Of a stretch of 64,000 nucleotides of DNA, positions 37,401 through 49,821 are shown piece by piece. The notes beneath the pieces are model-generated. The model was not told the DNA's origin, made no database searches, and was given only the letters and a program-made list of their open reading frames with translations. Positions within the stretch are counted from its first letter, which is position 1, and each line of letters opens with the position of its first letter. The position numbers were made by a program, and so were the translations under genes. The stretch is from Nemopilema nomurai (taxonomy: Eukaryota; Cnidaria; Scyphozoa; Rhizostomeae; Rhizostomatidae): the NCBI GenBank assembly GCA_003864495.1, contig ML133502.1:1116001-1180000 (forward strand), given 5' to 3'.

Positions 37401-40400
37401 AGCAGACAAATCACATTGCCGTGGAGTCGAATGCATTAGCAACAAGTCACTTGCAAAGTCAGATATGCCCAGAGTCCAGAAAAGTTGTTAAACTTCCTCC
37501 AGACAAAAACATCCTATAAAGCAAACCTTGCTCACAAAACAACAGGAAGTGGGCGTGGCTTAGGTGTGTCACAGGAGCTTCTATTGTTCTTTGAGGACCT
37601 TCCAACGGTCAGTGACCGTGGGATTGTTATGTTTTCCTGTCTCTGAATACGCCATCTTACGTTCCTACCGTTTCAAGTTGTAGCCGCTGCTTTTCCAGTG
37701 ACAGAACGTTGTCTGCTTTACTGCCAAGATGGTCTCGCATCTTCTTTATCTGCAGCCTCAGAATGTTTTCTTCCACCATCAAATCCTAAACAAAGAGGCG
37801 GTCATTGCTTTTATTAGTTGCTGATGTTGTTGACGTCATTAAATGTAAAGGATTTCAAGTATTAGCAGGAGCAAGGCAATAAATGTTGTTGCGATATTGT
37901 ATTTTCATTCTATCAAACAACTTGTTGGAAATAGGCCAAATCTGCGAAAAGAACTACCCAGTTAAACTTAACCAATAGCACAAAACAAGAAAGACATTAT
38001 AACTAAACTCACTATAAGCACTATACTCTAAAAAGCTTTGTCTAAAAGTTTTTTAGCACAGAGGGCTTGACAGTATCTGAAGATATTCGTGCGAGACATA
38101 CCTCTCTTTCTGTAGTCAATTTCTTCAGCTCTCTCTCAGAATTCGTGTTATGTAGATTTAGCTCCTCTGCAAAACGAAAGCAGTTCTCACAATCATGAAA
38201 TCGGTAAGAAATCCTTTGAAAAAACTATCAAGAAGTAAAAAATCCTTTGAAAAAACCCATATCAAGAAGAGGCTTGTCCTTAGAATTGTATTTGACTGAA
38301 AAACAAACATCACCAGTGAATATTTTGGGGTAAGGGGTTTGAAGTGCCCCTCCCCCTATTTGCTTGAAATCTGAAAATTCTGCATGCCCAAAAAGTAAAA
38401 AACAAGGGACGACACAAATAATAGGGGAAAATCCCATTTGCACCTATTTTGCTTGTCAACGATTCCTTCTCTTCTCTCCCTTTAGCTTGCTGCCTTGAAA
38501 CACGTCTTAAGTCATCCTGTAAAACATGAAGTTAATAAGTTAATATGGTAGAGTTAATAACATGTAGAGGGTTTAAACTTAAATTGAAATGTTCATACAG
38601 AAGTTGAGTATCATATACCCACTAATACCGACAAAATGAATTTTGCTTTGGAACTGGGTAATTACAGTGAAATGTGAAAACAGATTAAACTTTGGGTATC
38701 GACTAAAAGAAAAATTTTCTGACGAAACTGAAACGAGGTGAAGAGCCGCCATTTTAAACAGATCTTGCTTCCAAAATATGCTGTTCAGCAAATAACTGAA
38801 TCTCTTGATTCTCATAAGCGAGACTGTGCATTTTCTACATTTCATGAGATTTGAAAAGAAAAGAGCTGCTATACTTTTTCATTTGTATTGCTCTAAATTA
38901 CTTTGTAACAAAAGCCCCCACCTTTCTTTGGGAATATAATTAGAATACAAACTCAGTTCCAGCACAAACCAGTTCTGGCTTATAATTTCCTGTGGTACCT
39001 CACTTACAGAAAATTTATAAACATTAAACTATTTTGATTTTTAGCTCTTATAAATATTTCTGCAAAATATTTATTTTTTTCGAAATCATGGTAAGGCTTC
39101 AGAGCTACAAGCTCCACGAAAGTTTCATAGCTTCAAATGCAATTACAAATAATGTTTTCTCTTACGTTCAGATTTTTCAGCTGACTCGTCAAAAGCACGT
39201 GAGTGGAACCTTGGTCCTCCAACGCTGCTGATAACTCCTGCAATAACATTGACAAAACAATATAAAAAATGATTATGCGACGCTGAATCCACGAAATAAT
39301 CCGTTCCACCTGCATCATCAGCCTGTCAGCTCAGCAATAACTGTGAACATATCACATAAATACTGCCCAAACGGTGATTAACTGATTGGATTAACTGATA
39401 CGAGAAGACAAGATAACAGTTTTCTCTAACAGCAATTCTTTGGACAATTTAGAAACCTTGACTTTTTCCTCAAGTTGGTTCTTTTCGTCGCTGCTACGTT
39501 CCCCGTGTAATCGACCGATCTTGCGCTCAAGAGTCTGCAGCTGGAAATCCTAAAATCAAAGAAAACCAGTGAATTCCTAAATTCGCATCTTATCATGCAC
39601 TATGTCCACCTTGCTATTTCTACGTGCTGGTTGCAGCACCACGCTCGTCGCGAGAATCAATGCGATTACTCTTGGTATAAAACGTTACGTTTAAAGCGTA
39701 CTCACTTGATTGTATATAATTTCTTGTTGCTTCAATGAGTCCTGATCCAATTTGTTTAGCTTGCTAGACAAATTCCGACAGGCGGCTTTAGCACCCTATA
39801 GAATACGAGCACTTTAAAAATGAGCACTTTAAAAATAAGCAATTTGCACAAGTTGGAAAGAGCATCCTGCAGGATTCAAGTTATAGGTTTCCGTGTCAGT
39901 AGGATACTTAAGAATGAACCTTAGATTTAAGTGAAGTAAGTTTAATTTTGTTTTAAAAATACCGTCTCCCCCATACCGATCCCCCATAAGGAGGAATTAA
40001 AAAACACAAAACACTAGTCACCAACTTACGTAAGAAGAATTTGGACAAATATCATCATGAGAAATATTGTATAGAATATAGCAATAAAGAGCTAATTCGT
40101 CTATTATGGAAATATGGAAAAACTTGATGAATCACCTGGATCTCCGCGGTGGTGTTTGTTTCCATTTGTTTGATTTGATATAATTCTTGGGTTTTGCGAA
40201 ACTGAAACAAAAGCATTGCCAGTTTGAAACTACACGTCGTATTGCAAAAAAACTCTAAATACTTCATCACGCAACTCTGCTGGCTCAACATACGATCACA
40301 TGATCATTATACAATCATATGATCAACACACGATTATATGATCATCATACGATGATATGATCGGCACACGATGATATGATCACATTTAATGATATGATCA

Positions 40401-43400
40401 CATACGATCACATGATCATCATATGATCAACATACAATGATATGATCAACATACAATCATATGGTTAATATACAATTATATGATCAACATACGATTAGAA
40501 CCATCTTCCAAATCAATCCAATATAAAACTTTAACTATTTCCAAATAATCCTTCCGCACCACAGCAACAAATCAAAGACCCATAACAAAAGATTTTGGAA
40601 AAAATGGGGGGCCATCGTCCTGATCAATTTATTGCAGCCGCGCAAAAATTCTATGGAATCCTGACGAGGGCGCGCAGTTCAGGAATCTTTGGTCACCTTG
40701 TCCGTGCACATTACAAACTTTCCAGTCTGGCACCAAACTACACTTATGTATAACTGGCTCCGAATAGCAGATGCCAAATAAATGACAATATTTTTTTACG
40801 TTCAAACGGTGCAATACAAAGTGGCAAACCTGCTTCTCTCTCAGTCGGTTAAGTTCCTTTTCGACTTCATGAATGCGGCTCTCCTCGTTCTTCAGCGTCT
40901 CCTCCACCCTGTACGCACGGTCCTCCGCACTCAACGTCGTGTCTGCGGCTATCTTCAACTGCTCGTAAAGATTCTCCCTGGTCTGTTGCGCCCTCTGAAG
41001 CCTGAAGAAATTACAACAGCAACAACACATCAACACCAAATCTTTCGCGATGCACAAAAGTTGCCCACTATACTTTAACTAAATGATATTGCTGTTAAAA
41101 ACCCATACTTCTCCTGCTTTTCAGTAACATCCTTTTTCAGCTGTGCGCATTTCTCTCTCATTGCTTCGAGGTCCTTGGCAGTTCGATCAACAGTGTACTT
41201 CAATGTTTCAAGCTGCAACACGAAAAAGTCAACTTCAGAGCAAGGCCTAACGGCTTAAAGGCAACGCTCGCAAAAGGAAAAGTCCAATGTTTTCCCAACT
41301 GAAAGAGAAAATGTCGCTTCTACAGATAAAACCAATTATAGTGATTGTTTCGACACAGTTTATTTTACCCAGCACAACAGTTTATACACTTGTTCACCTT
41401 TTGTTGTCAGATCATCAATTTTAGATAGAGTGAGATGCGTACGGTCAAAGATGAAAGTTGGCCTCTTATGCGACCGATAATGTGATGATTGTTTGAAGTG
41501 AGGAACTCCAAGTAACCGCTTTGCATATACACGCATATGCTCTTTGTATATGAAACTGGATGGTTCTAATTTCCTTCTCTGGATTCAATGCTTTTTATAA
41601 CACGATATCTATCATAACAAGTATTAAACTACGAGCACCATGATTTAGTACGAAATAAGACGTATTCAGAGACCCCATCTCCTTGCTTGCTATGGAGCAG
41701 GCGCAAGTTCGCCTATTTTTAACTGTAAAAGATCCTGCATTCACCTCATCTTGAAAAAGGATTCTGGCATTCTCATTATTCTGATAATCTAAACGGCATT
41801 TCGCAGACTGTCTTTCCGCAATGGCAATCTTTTTCTCTCTCTCTTGGTTATTTGCTAGCTCGCCATCCAAAAATTGCTGAAAAGAAATTAATTCCATAAA
41901 TCATTTCTTTAAAAGATTGATTAAAATGCCTACATTAGAAAAACAGGTCAGGGCTCGAATTGTTCAGAAACTGCATCGAAAAGCTACTACCAGGTAGCAA
42001 AGGATTTGTTTCTTAGTAAATGCAGTAAGGCATTGGTATAGCCAAATATTTAAACAAGTTCCAATTAAATTCTGCGTAGCCAGTGCTATTATGAACTCAA
42101 CAGCGATCAACTTTATAACAAGCATTGCGTGTTTCGCAACTTCAATGTGGTTGCTCTTGAAAATCTGCTGTTGTGTAAAATCAGGTTTTTACCGGGTAAA
42201 AATAAAGCTATCCTGTGCAACATTCACAGAAAAAACTTATCTCTGCTTGCTTTTTCACAATTACCTGAAGATTTCACATTCTCAAGTGTTACGCATGTTT
42301 TCAACAGGCTACAACATGCTACGTAGAAGTGTAATTTCAGAAGTCCGAAGGTGCTGCTCTCCAGCATAGGGTTCAGAATACTTTTATACTGGTATATTTT
42401 CTAGATTGACTTTTCAGTAGCAGGAATGCATTTTTGCTTCTCGAAGGAAACGCATTCAGCTTTAGACTTTAATTCTAGGACACCTGCGTACCTGGCGTTC
42501 GTTCAGCGATTCTTCTCTTCGGTGCACCTGGACTTTAAGCTCTGCAAGTTTCTAAAAAAACAAAGCACAACTGGTTGTTTTGATCACAATCCAACGTGGA
42601 CAAGTTTTTCATTCATTCCTACATCGACAATTCTGGATTCTGCTGGTCTGAAGAGCTGTTGAACAATCAAGATTCTAGCCTCAATTCCTCTTTACAGTGT
42701 CTCTTGTCTAGTTTTCCGAAAACTGCCTGGCTCGTGGCTTTTATAAAAATAGTAACGATTCCTACTATTAGATACCTTATATACCAGAAATATTTACAGC
42801 AAGCAGCAATTACTATTGCCATTCTTGATTTTGATGATGGAACAACTTATAAATCGTACGGTGTTTTCTTTACTTATGAAATGAAGAAGGTAAACTAAAC
42901 ACGTTGATAACTGCACCTCACTTTCTGCAAGGACCATTCAAAATCAAGTTTGATCGCAAAACCCCACAAAAGATTCGTATTTGCATTGTTAATCAACATA
43001 CCAAGGCAGCAAGGTCCATATCGTTGTCTCGTTTCTGCATTTGTTGAATTGTAGCCTCCCACTGGCGCAGAAGCTCTTGGCGCTCGGTGTGACTGCCTCT
43101 AAATGCCTCTGCGGTTTTGTCCAGTTCCAGCTGAGTGGACAATTTTTAGTGACATGAAATCGCAGTCATAGGTAAATAGGTAAATCACTGGAAGTTTAAA
43201 GCGAACGCTGAAAATATATGTGGAGTAGGTAGAAAAAACCCATCATTTGGGCTTCTGGTAGGCCAGCCCGTGTAATCAGTGCTTTTTGCCCTAAATAGTT
43301 TGCCTTTTAGAGCATAACTCTAAAAAAATTATCTTTTGGAGTTGACAACAGAAAAGTGACACTGCATGTGACTAAAATCACATTGGTCAAGTTGTGTTCT

Positions 43401-46400
43401 ATGCAAATATAAATATAAATTACTGTGTGGACAGGAGCAACTTGACGTCATACAATACTGTTGGTAAAGAAAGAGCCTGCAGATGAACTTTTGTCAATTT
43501 TATCTGGAAACCGGCACGAACCTGTGCTGTTAGCGTCTGAGTTATTTCGTGTTCCAGCGCATGGCGCTTTGAGGCTCGCTCATCTGTCATCTTTTGTTGC
43601 TTCAAAGCCAAATCCTAGAAATCAAAGGAGACCTCTTAAAAGAACTCATTTCACGCGACTAGAGCTATTGCTTGGTCTCCTACAACTTGGGTCATGTTCT
43701 TAAAATGATATGAATACACTTAAAAGACGATTGCACAAAAGTTTCAACAAACTTCAAATCGTAGTGGTCACGCCAAATTTCATGCTAGAAAACCTTCTTC
43801 CTCCGGGAATAGGCTGATCTAAGCTCGTTTATAATGAAGGGTAGACGCAGATTAAGCATTAAAAAAAGCTAAAGGCAAGGCATATAGGCCCTTTTTACAA
43901 GCAAAAGTCTCCATCACTGTTTTCGTAAGAAGTTAAGTTAGATCACGTGCTTGTTGGTGAACAAATGTTCATACTGCAGAAATCTAAAAAGGAAGGAACA
44001 GTGAGATCATGATTTGCGCGCGCATGCTCAAAGCACTTTTTCGCCCGACACTCCTCAAAGTGTACAAGCTTCGGAAAGTGACCAAAACCTGGTACAGTAA
44101 ATAGCCAGTTGCGGATAGAAAGCCACTTGGCGGCTTTTTGAAGCACCTTGATTGGCTGTTCTGCGGCCAATCAGCGCCATCTTTCTCCTCTAAGACTCCG
44201 TGTGAAAATTCAAGCAGGGAGGGATAGACAGGTTGTCTAATAATAGTAAATCAGTAGAGGCTTTGGTACAATACAGCCAAATCACACTGGTTTTGGGCAC
44301 TTCATGTTTTGTTCAAATAATGTGTAAGGCAATTGAAAGCTTTTGACAATATTTATTATCAATATTAAGAAAAGTCTTTCGTTTATTAATCAGTTGCATA
44401 AAAACATGTCGCAATCAATATGCATCTCTGCATTGAGTGAGGGTCCTGCGTGAATGCTCGAAAGACAAAAACACCAAACAATATATGAAAGATTCACCAT
44501 CCTCAAGTGACGAGAGCTTTTTATGCTTCTTGGCAGGTGGCACTGCAGAAATTGAAGACCTCAAAGACTATAAACATTAAAGCTATTTCACCTTGATTTT
44601 GCTCTCATCTGATCTTGTGTACTTCTGCAGAACCATTGCATCATCATCTCTCTGGGCCGATTCTTCGAGCCACGCCTCTAGGGCCTTTTGGTCCCAGTTC
44701 ATTTGACTCTTGATCTGCTGCAACACCTCATTGCCTTTGAAGATGTTATTCTGCGAAAATGTTTTAAAACATAAAAAACACGTATCCAGAAAAATTGATT
44801 ATGTCTCTAAGTTGTGCTAGCAGATGACTGAAATAGCTACAGCATATCTAGCATAGCTTAAAACTTCAATTTTCAAGCTACTGGGAAAAATCAAAGTATC
44901 GCAGTGGAATCCCAGTAACCAAATCAAAATGGTTTCATGATTCTAAGAGCCATATTGGATCTTGTGCTCTCACCTCATAAATGTTTCTTCGTTCTGTCAG
45001 CACATTTATTTCTTTTGTTATCCTTTGAACTTCTGCATTTAATCTGCCTTGTTCACGTTCAGCTATGATTCAAAATATAAAAAGTAGCCATTTTGGAATC
45101 TTTAAAACTCATGTGTGAATTGGTCAAAGATGCATGCATAAACACTGAGAGGCAACGCTATCAAAGAATCATATCAGAAAAGAACACTGGGGAAAATGTT
45201 CAGCCTCTCAAATCAGCTTTTGTATTGCCTTTACAGAATCTATCAAGCAGAGTTTGGGTAAAAATGAACAAGCACACAAAATGAACTTATTTAACACATC
45301 TTATTTAACACTAGATAAGCTTTTTATTGGTGTGTCACAGCTTCAGAATCTGCACAATTCATAAGCTTATTATTGAGGAACTTCCAGAAAGAGAAATAAG
45401 ATACAGAGACAAACTTTTCTAGGACACATTTTAGAAGATATTGCAAATAAGAATACGGAGTTTAACCAAATCTGCTGCAATATATTGTACATAGAAAAGT
45501 GATAAATTGATAGAGTAAAAGAAAGTCATGTACTCAAATCAAGTCAATGTTCATAATAGTCACAAACATAGCAGAGTGAATGTAATTTTTAGCAGCCAAT
45601 TCATAAAACATTTCATTGAATCATATTGCAAAGAAGGCTACATCAAAAAGAAACGAAGATGGCACTATGTAAGCTCATCCTCATTTGGGTTATTAAATTT
45701 TAATCAATAGTTTGTGACTTTAATGACCTTATAAAATGTATAATGCTTTATATGTTCGATATAATATCATAATTACTGTTGAAGATCTCTCATTACTATG
45801 GCACATTATTGTTAATAACTAACATGGCTTGTGCTGTGGTTATTTATAATCTCTTGCCTGTTTACACACTAACAAATAAATGCACTATCAATGGAGTTAC
45901 AGAATATGTATTTTGCGCACTTTATCTACATGAATCAGAAAAAGGTGTATGATTTACAACTCATACAACATGCTCAAGAAATAGCTGATTTGAATATGCT
46001 AACATGATGTGATTGACATTAGACTTCATCAGGCTTTAGAGCACACAAGATCATGCCCATACATGCAAATAGACATCCCTGTAGTTTGACTAAAAGAGAA
46101 AAGCTGTGTTATTTCTACCCACCAACTTGTCGCAGATGAACTTCACTTTCCATCTCTCTTTTCTTTGCCCCACAAAGCTCCTGAATTGCAAAAATATAGT
46201 TTATTATCTTATCCTCTACAATTTTATCAGATTTGAATGAATCTCAAAGAGACACAAAAATAAAAAAGCATTTACACATGCTACTTATCTAAGGTAAGTT
46301 TTCCCATAGTTTTGACAGAAAAAGCTGTCTCAGCAACTAGGAACAAGAACACCAACCTGTGTTTGTTGAAGCTCCTGTCTAACATTTTTTAAGTGATCGG

Positions 46401-47184
46401 ACATAGAATGAATTCTGTCTGTGTATAGGTTGACTTCCTCTTGCATTTTTGAAATTCCCCTCTGGACTTGGTCAAGCTATTGATAAATTGATGAAAATTA
46501 TCAGCATGTAAAAATTAATCATCATAATGGTTAGTCATGGCATGAGAGTTTTGAAGGAAGGACAACTATTTTGAACTTTAGAATTATCAACCATGCAGAC
46601 ATAATTTTGGCCTGACAAATCTAAAGAATTGAGATCTCAAAATGCTCCTTAGTCTGAAATTCCCACTCTTTTGGTAGCTTAACCTAAAAAATTGAATCAC
46701 TTTGAGAGCATGGTTTTCAATAAATATCAGCTTTGAGCCATAATTTAGTATCATTCTGTTTGATGATTATTATGCCTGAATGGCACGTCTGATTTCTATC
46801 CAGATCTACCAGGTAATTTCTCCTTCTAAAAGAAGGTTGTGAATAGGTGATGACAGTTGGCTAGCCTCCAAATTAAGTGAGCCATTATGTCTTTGAAGAC
46901 AAATTGACAAACGATGATCGACAAAAATAACGACGAAAGGTACAAAATAACAAACGTGTGCTAATTTCCTGCTTTCTCAAAATCCCAGCAAAAAGTTTGG
47001 ATGACAGTCGGGGAAAGTTTGCTGGACGCCTGGCGAGCAGCGAATGCTTAGGCCTACTTGCCTCAAAACAACAACAATAATTTGTAGCAAAGCTTACTTG
47101 TGCTTCATATTTCTTGTTTTCTTCATTTGCAATTGGCATTGCAATGCCCTCGTCAAAGCTCATCTGACTTAGAATTTCCTCCAT
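34418..47184 (-). CDS. CCDC39: CCDC39 / FAP59 homologue, 24 coding exons, 973 aa
   Basis: With CCDC40 this coiled-coil protein forms the 96-nm ruler that positions inner dynein arms and the nexin-dynein regulatory complex on axonemal doublets. Exons, 5' to 3': 47184-47098, 46476-46357, 46180-46123, 45062-44974, 44750-44592, 43614-43522, 43130-43002, 42551-42492, 41876-41745, 41212-41109, 41001-40830, 40201-40136, 39795-39706, 39549-39457, 39237-39166, 38516-38444, 38166-38102, 37785-37669, 37304-37213, 36941-36738, 36246-35974, 35699-35373, 35091-34988, 34560-34418. All have GT-AG borders and matching phases, 2922 nt in total. Diagnostic blocks: [20 protein letters not shown] at the N-terminus, [78 protein letters not shown] and a Ser/Arg-rich tail. 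The human protein is about 940 aa. Start chosen at 47184 by family length; an upstream in-frame ATG at 47331 would add 49 codons. The gene appears complete. Confidence 0.95.
34676..34893. repeat. 16-bp minisatellite in the last CCDC39 intron
   Basis: About 13.6 copies of GCCGCAAAAGCGCTGT and close variants (CTCTGT, CACTGT). It lies wholly within the intron between exons 23 and 24. The 16-bp unit gives a 48-bp coding period, so ORFs on both strands look long and repetitive; none is supported as a gene. Confidence 0.95.
35791..35951. repeat. 26-bp minisatellite in a CCDC39 intron
   Basis: About six copies of a unit containing GTTACGTGTTGATGACAATA with minor variants, between exons 22 and 21 of CCDC39. 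Confidence 0.9.
40285..40495. repeat. AT-rich minisatellite (about 19 bp) in a CCDC39 intron
   Basis: Degenerate head-to-tail units built around CATATGATCAACATACGAT, each with a TGATCA palindrome, about 11 copies. It lies between exons 12 and 11. Confidence 0.85.
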
Positions 47185-47815
47185 TTTGGCTTCTTGCTCA
47201 ATGATAGACAAAATACCGTTCAGATTTCTGCGAGCGAAGCCACTGTTGTCATGGACTGGTTGCTTAGTTAGTACGCTCCTCCGCGTCGCCCTTCGGATCT
47301 CGGTCCAATAATCACAATAAACACCGTCCATTCAGTTCTACAACTTGATGATGACAAGAATTAAGATTTTAAAATAGGGAGCCTTTTGGAAGGAGAATCA
47401 GGAGCAAGGGAGAATAAGCTGCAAACTAGTGGAGAAATTCCCTCCAGACCCTTAAGTTCCCCCAATAGCTGTTCAAGTGCTCTTTAGAATCCCCTCTAGC
47501 GCTAGACATGTCCATGAAATTGTTTTAGAAGCCAACTTGGCTTGTTTCCTATTATTGTATATTGCAATATTTTATTCTATATATTCTTCAGATTATGTGA
47601 CTTCCTTTAGCATTATATAAAGTTTAAGTAAATATCCAGTGAACATCCTACATCCTTGATAAGTCTTCTATGTGATGCGAAGGCGCACAACCTCTCTTCC
47701 ATTTCGGCCTGCTCGTTGGCCTAAGAGAAATCCTTTCATCACGTTGTGAATCATTGGGACCTTATCAAAGGAAAATAAACAACTGTTTGTATTGAAAGGT
47801 TGCTTTACGTGTATA
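47185..47815. promoter_or_regulatory. divergent promoter region, CCDC39 / NOL7-like
   Basis: The 631 bp between the CCDC39 ATG (minus) and the first ATG of the NOL7-like gene (plus) must contain both promoters. I looked for an RFX X-box near CCDC39. GTTGTCATGG occurs close to the start but lacks a good second half-site, so I do not call one. An exon-like segment on the minus strand (47652-47720) lies inside. Confidence 0.5.
47652..47720 (-). other. orphan exon-like segment, 23 codons
   Basis: On the minus strand, TTCTCTTAG precedes 69 bp open in one frame (ANEQAEMEERLCAFASHRRL and three more residues), followed by GTAGGA. Both ends are phase 0. It fits neither the end of the Cut8-like gene (phase mismatch) nor the CCDC39 start. 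It could be an alternative 5' exon, a lost exon or chance. Confidence 0.25.
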
Positions 47816-48403
47816 ATGAATCCTGAGAAAGAAGAGATCGATAGCGAAGATGAGGCACCAGAGGATGTCTCCCTGTCGCAAGCAAAAGTTGCAGCTCAAG
47901 AACGGACCAAACACATCAAAGATTCGATTCAAGTACAAAAAGCAAAAGCCAAGGAATATCGAAGAGAAAGACAGAAAAAGCAAGTTGAACAAAAGCAAGT
48001 GAAACATGAAAAATCCCTAGTAAAGTTACCAGATGAAGTTATTAATGTTTTGATGGAAGTTGATTCTGAGAAGAGTGGTCTAGAAACTGGAAAGAAGGAA
48101 GAGGAAGAAATAGAAGCTCAAACTATAACTACTACTCTCGAAAATCAAGAAAAGCATAGCAGCAAAAAGAGAAGAAAAGTAAATGCTGACGAGAGTGCAA
48201 AACGTACAAAGGAAGAACCTGTTGAAGGTTTTGGCAATGAAAGCGAAGAAGATACAGATTCAAAGGACCATTCAATAACTGGGCCTAAGTCTGTTCCAAA
48301 AGCTTTGACTGTGAAGCAAAAACTAGCATCTGTTGAATCTAAAGGAAGAGTTGGAAAGCAATTCTTGAAAGAACATATGTATGGGAATAGGATAACCGAG
48401 TAG
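47816..48403 (+). CDS. NOL7 / UTP16-like nucleolar protein, apparently cut short
   Basis: Predicted nucleolar protein of the U3 snoRNA-associated (UTP16/NOL7) type, acting in small-subunit pre-rRNA processing. It starts at ATG 47816 and runs 195 aa. The N-terminal DSEDEAPEDVSLSQAK matches the DEAPEE..-SAQ start of the NOL7 conserved region; a Lys/Arg/Glu-rich helix (KAKEYRRERQKKQVEQKQ) and KLPDEVINVL follow; basic KKRRKV could act as a nuclear localisation signal. The C-terminal FLKEHMYGNRIT is the start of the second conserved block. The ORF then stops at TAG 48401, but the +1 frame carries on with a plausible end of that block (VAASSFENLQTKKHIRPSAN) to TAA at 48463-48465. No intron is apparent. 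Family call from remembered motifs, fairly confident. Confidence 0.7.
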   Translation: MNPEKEEIDSEDEAPEDVSLSQAKVAAQERTKHIKDSIQVQKAKAKEYRRERQKKQVEQKQVKHEKSLVKLPDEVINVLMEVDSEKSGLETGKKEEEEIEAQTITTTLENQEKHSSKKRRKVNADESAKRTKEEPVEGFGNESEEDTDSKDHSITGPKSVPKALTVKQKLASVESKGRVGKQFLKEHMYGNRITE

Positions 48404-48465
48404 CTGCAAGTTCTTTTGAAAATCTACAAACCAAAAAGCATATTAGACCAAGTGCAAATTTTTAA
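48404..48465 (+). pseudogene. out-of-frame C-terminal extension of the NOL7-like gene
   Basis: Twenty codons after the stop, read one base out of register, give VAASSFENLQTKKHIRPSAN followed by Phe and TAA. This resembles the tail of the NOL7/UTP16 domain. A single base gained at the CC of 48396-48397 would join the two frames. It may be an assembly error or a genuine truncating mutation. Confidence 0.5.
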
Positions 48466-49821
48466 TGGTATTTGCCCAAAGACAGCACAATATATTTTCA
48501 TCAATTCCATTCAGTACCAAATTAAATTGGTATAGGACATGAGATTGCCAAATACATGAATGCCCTTGTTTATATTACTCATATGTGAAGTAATCATAAG
48601 GCTTCTAGTATCCAGATTCTGATAGTTTTGTAGATACTGAAGGTATTACTGAAGGTTGGGAAACATCAATTTTGTGTCAATGCATTGTAATAAGCGATGG
48701 TAGTCTACAGTTTGGGATCTCTGATCAAGTTGCTTTTTAGGCAAGGGCAAGTACTAGCGATGCTTCACTTTCCATGGTTTTGTCATGTTTTAGCAAATCT
48801 ATAAATATATAAATGTTGTTTCTGGTGACTTTCAACTTTTCACCTTATACTCCTATTTATTACGTATCTGAGCTAATTTCTTTTAACACAATGAAATTTT
48901 TACTGTATCAATAACTCACTGTAAAACTAATTTTGAAACATTGTGCGGTTTTCTACTTTACACAGAGCTAAACATCATGTGCTTATTGATAAAACTATTT
49001 GGAAAATTTGACTGCCTATCAAAGAACTCATTCATATTATACATGTTTTGTTGCTTTTCCAGAATTGTTCTTGATGAAGATTCTGAAAATGTAAGACATA
49101 AGTCATGGTTAATTGATTGTATCTAGTTCTTTGCCAATTATTTTTAAGAATATAATAGCTTAATTTTTTAAAGTTCAAAGACATTCAGATTGAGTTAGAA
49201 AGCTAAAGGAAACTACAGGTGCTTTTTTCAACATATAAATATATATAAAAATGATAATTTGCAATTATAAAAATATACAGTAATTCTAATTCAAATCAGC
49301 TATATTCTCCAAGTGTCATCATGCAATTCACTATAACACTATTCTGAACTTTAAAACATATATTGAAGATTAATTCAAATGTTTTTTACTACTCTTCTAT
49401 TAATTCCATGTTTGAATACTGATGCATCTGGCATGAGTCTTCCTTTATTTACCTGCCCAATACAATTAAGAATGCAGAAATTATATTTCAGTAAGAAATT
49501 AAAACCCATGAAAAAGCAAAGCAAAATGTATGCCTATTTGCTAATTTTACATTTTATTTGTTGAAAAGTTTTAACATAATGAATGTATCATTAAAAAGGT
49601 TGAACTTTTCAAAAAAATTTGTGAATTGTAATATTAAATAATTTTTTGGGCTTAAGAACATAATTCCTTTAGCTTAAGTCAATTCTGCAACTTTAATATG
49701 AAGCAAATTACAAATAATGCTGAAGGACGATCGTAATAAAATGCAGCCCTCAAGAAAGTAGTGGCTGTGCAAATATTGCATGAAAGAATGTATTTAGCCT
49801 CCTCTAAATGGTACAAGAAAG
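48466..49821. other. AT-rich intergenic stretch
   Basis: Very AT-rich. A small segment at 49063-49090 has TTGCTTTTCCAG before it and GTAAGA after it and could be a micro-exon on the plus strand, but it matches nothing I know. Otherwise nothing supportable. Confidence 0.4.

Noticed and set aside
47240..47270. X-box for CCDC39 at GTTGTCATGG
   Set aside because: The second half-site does not fit RRNRAC at any allowed spacing.
47185..47331. 49-codon in-frame N-terminal extension of CCDC39
   Set aside because: Family length and the usual short leader before the ANEEN block favour the ATG at 47184; kept only as an alternative start.
49063..49090. Possible 28-bp micro-exon (IVLDEDSEN) on the plus strand
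   Set aside because: Good splice-like borders but no partner exon or known match; the NOL7-like gene does not need it.
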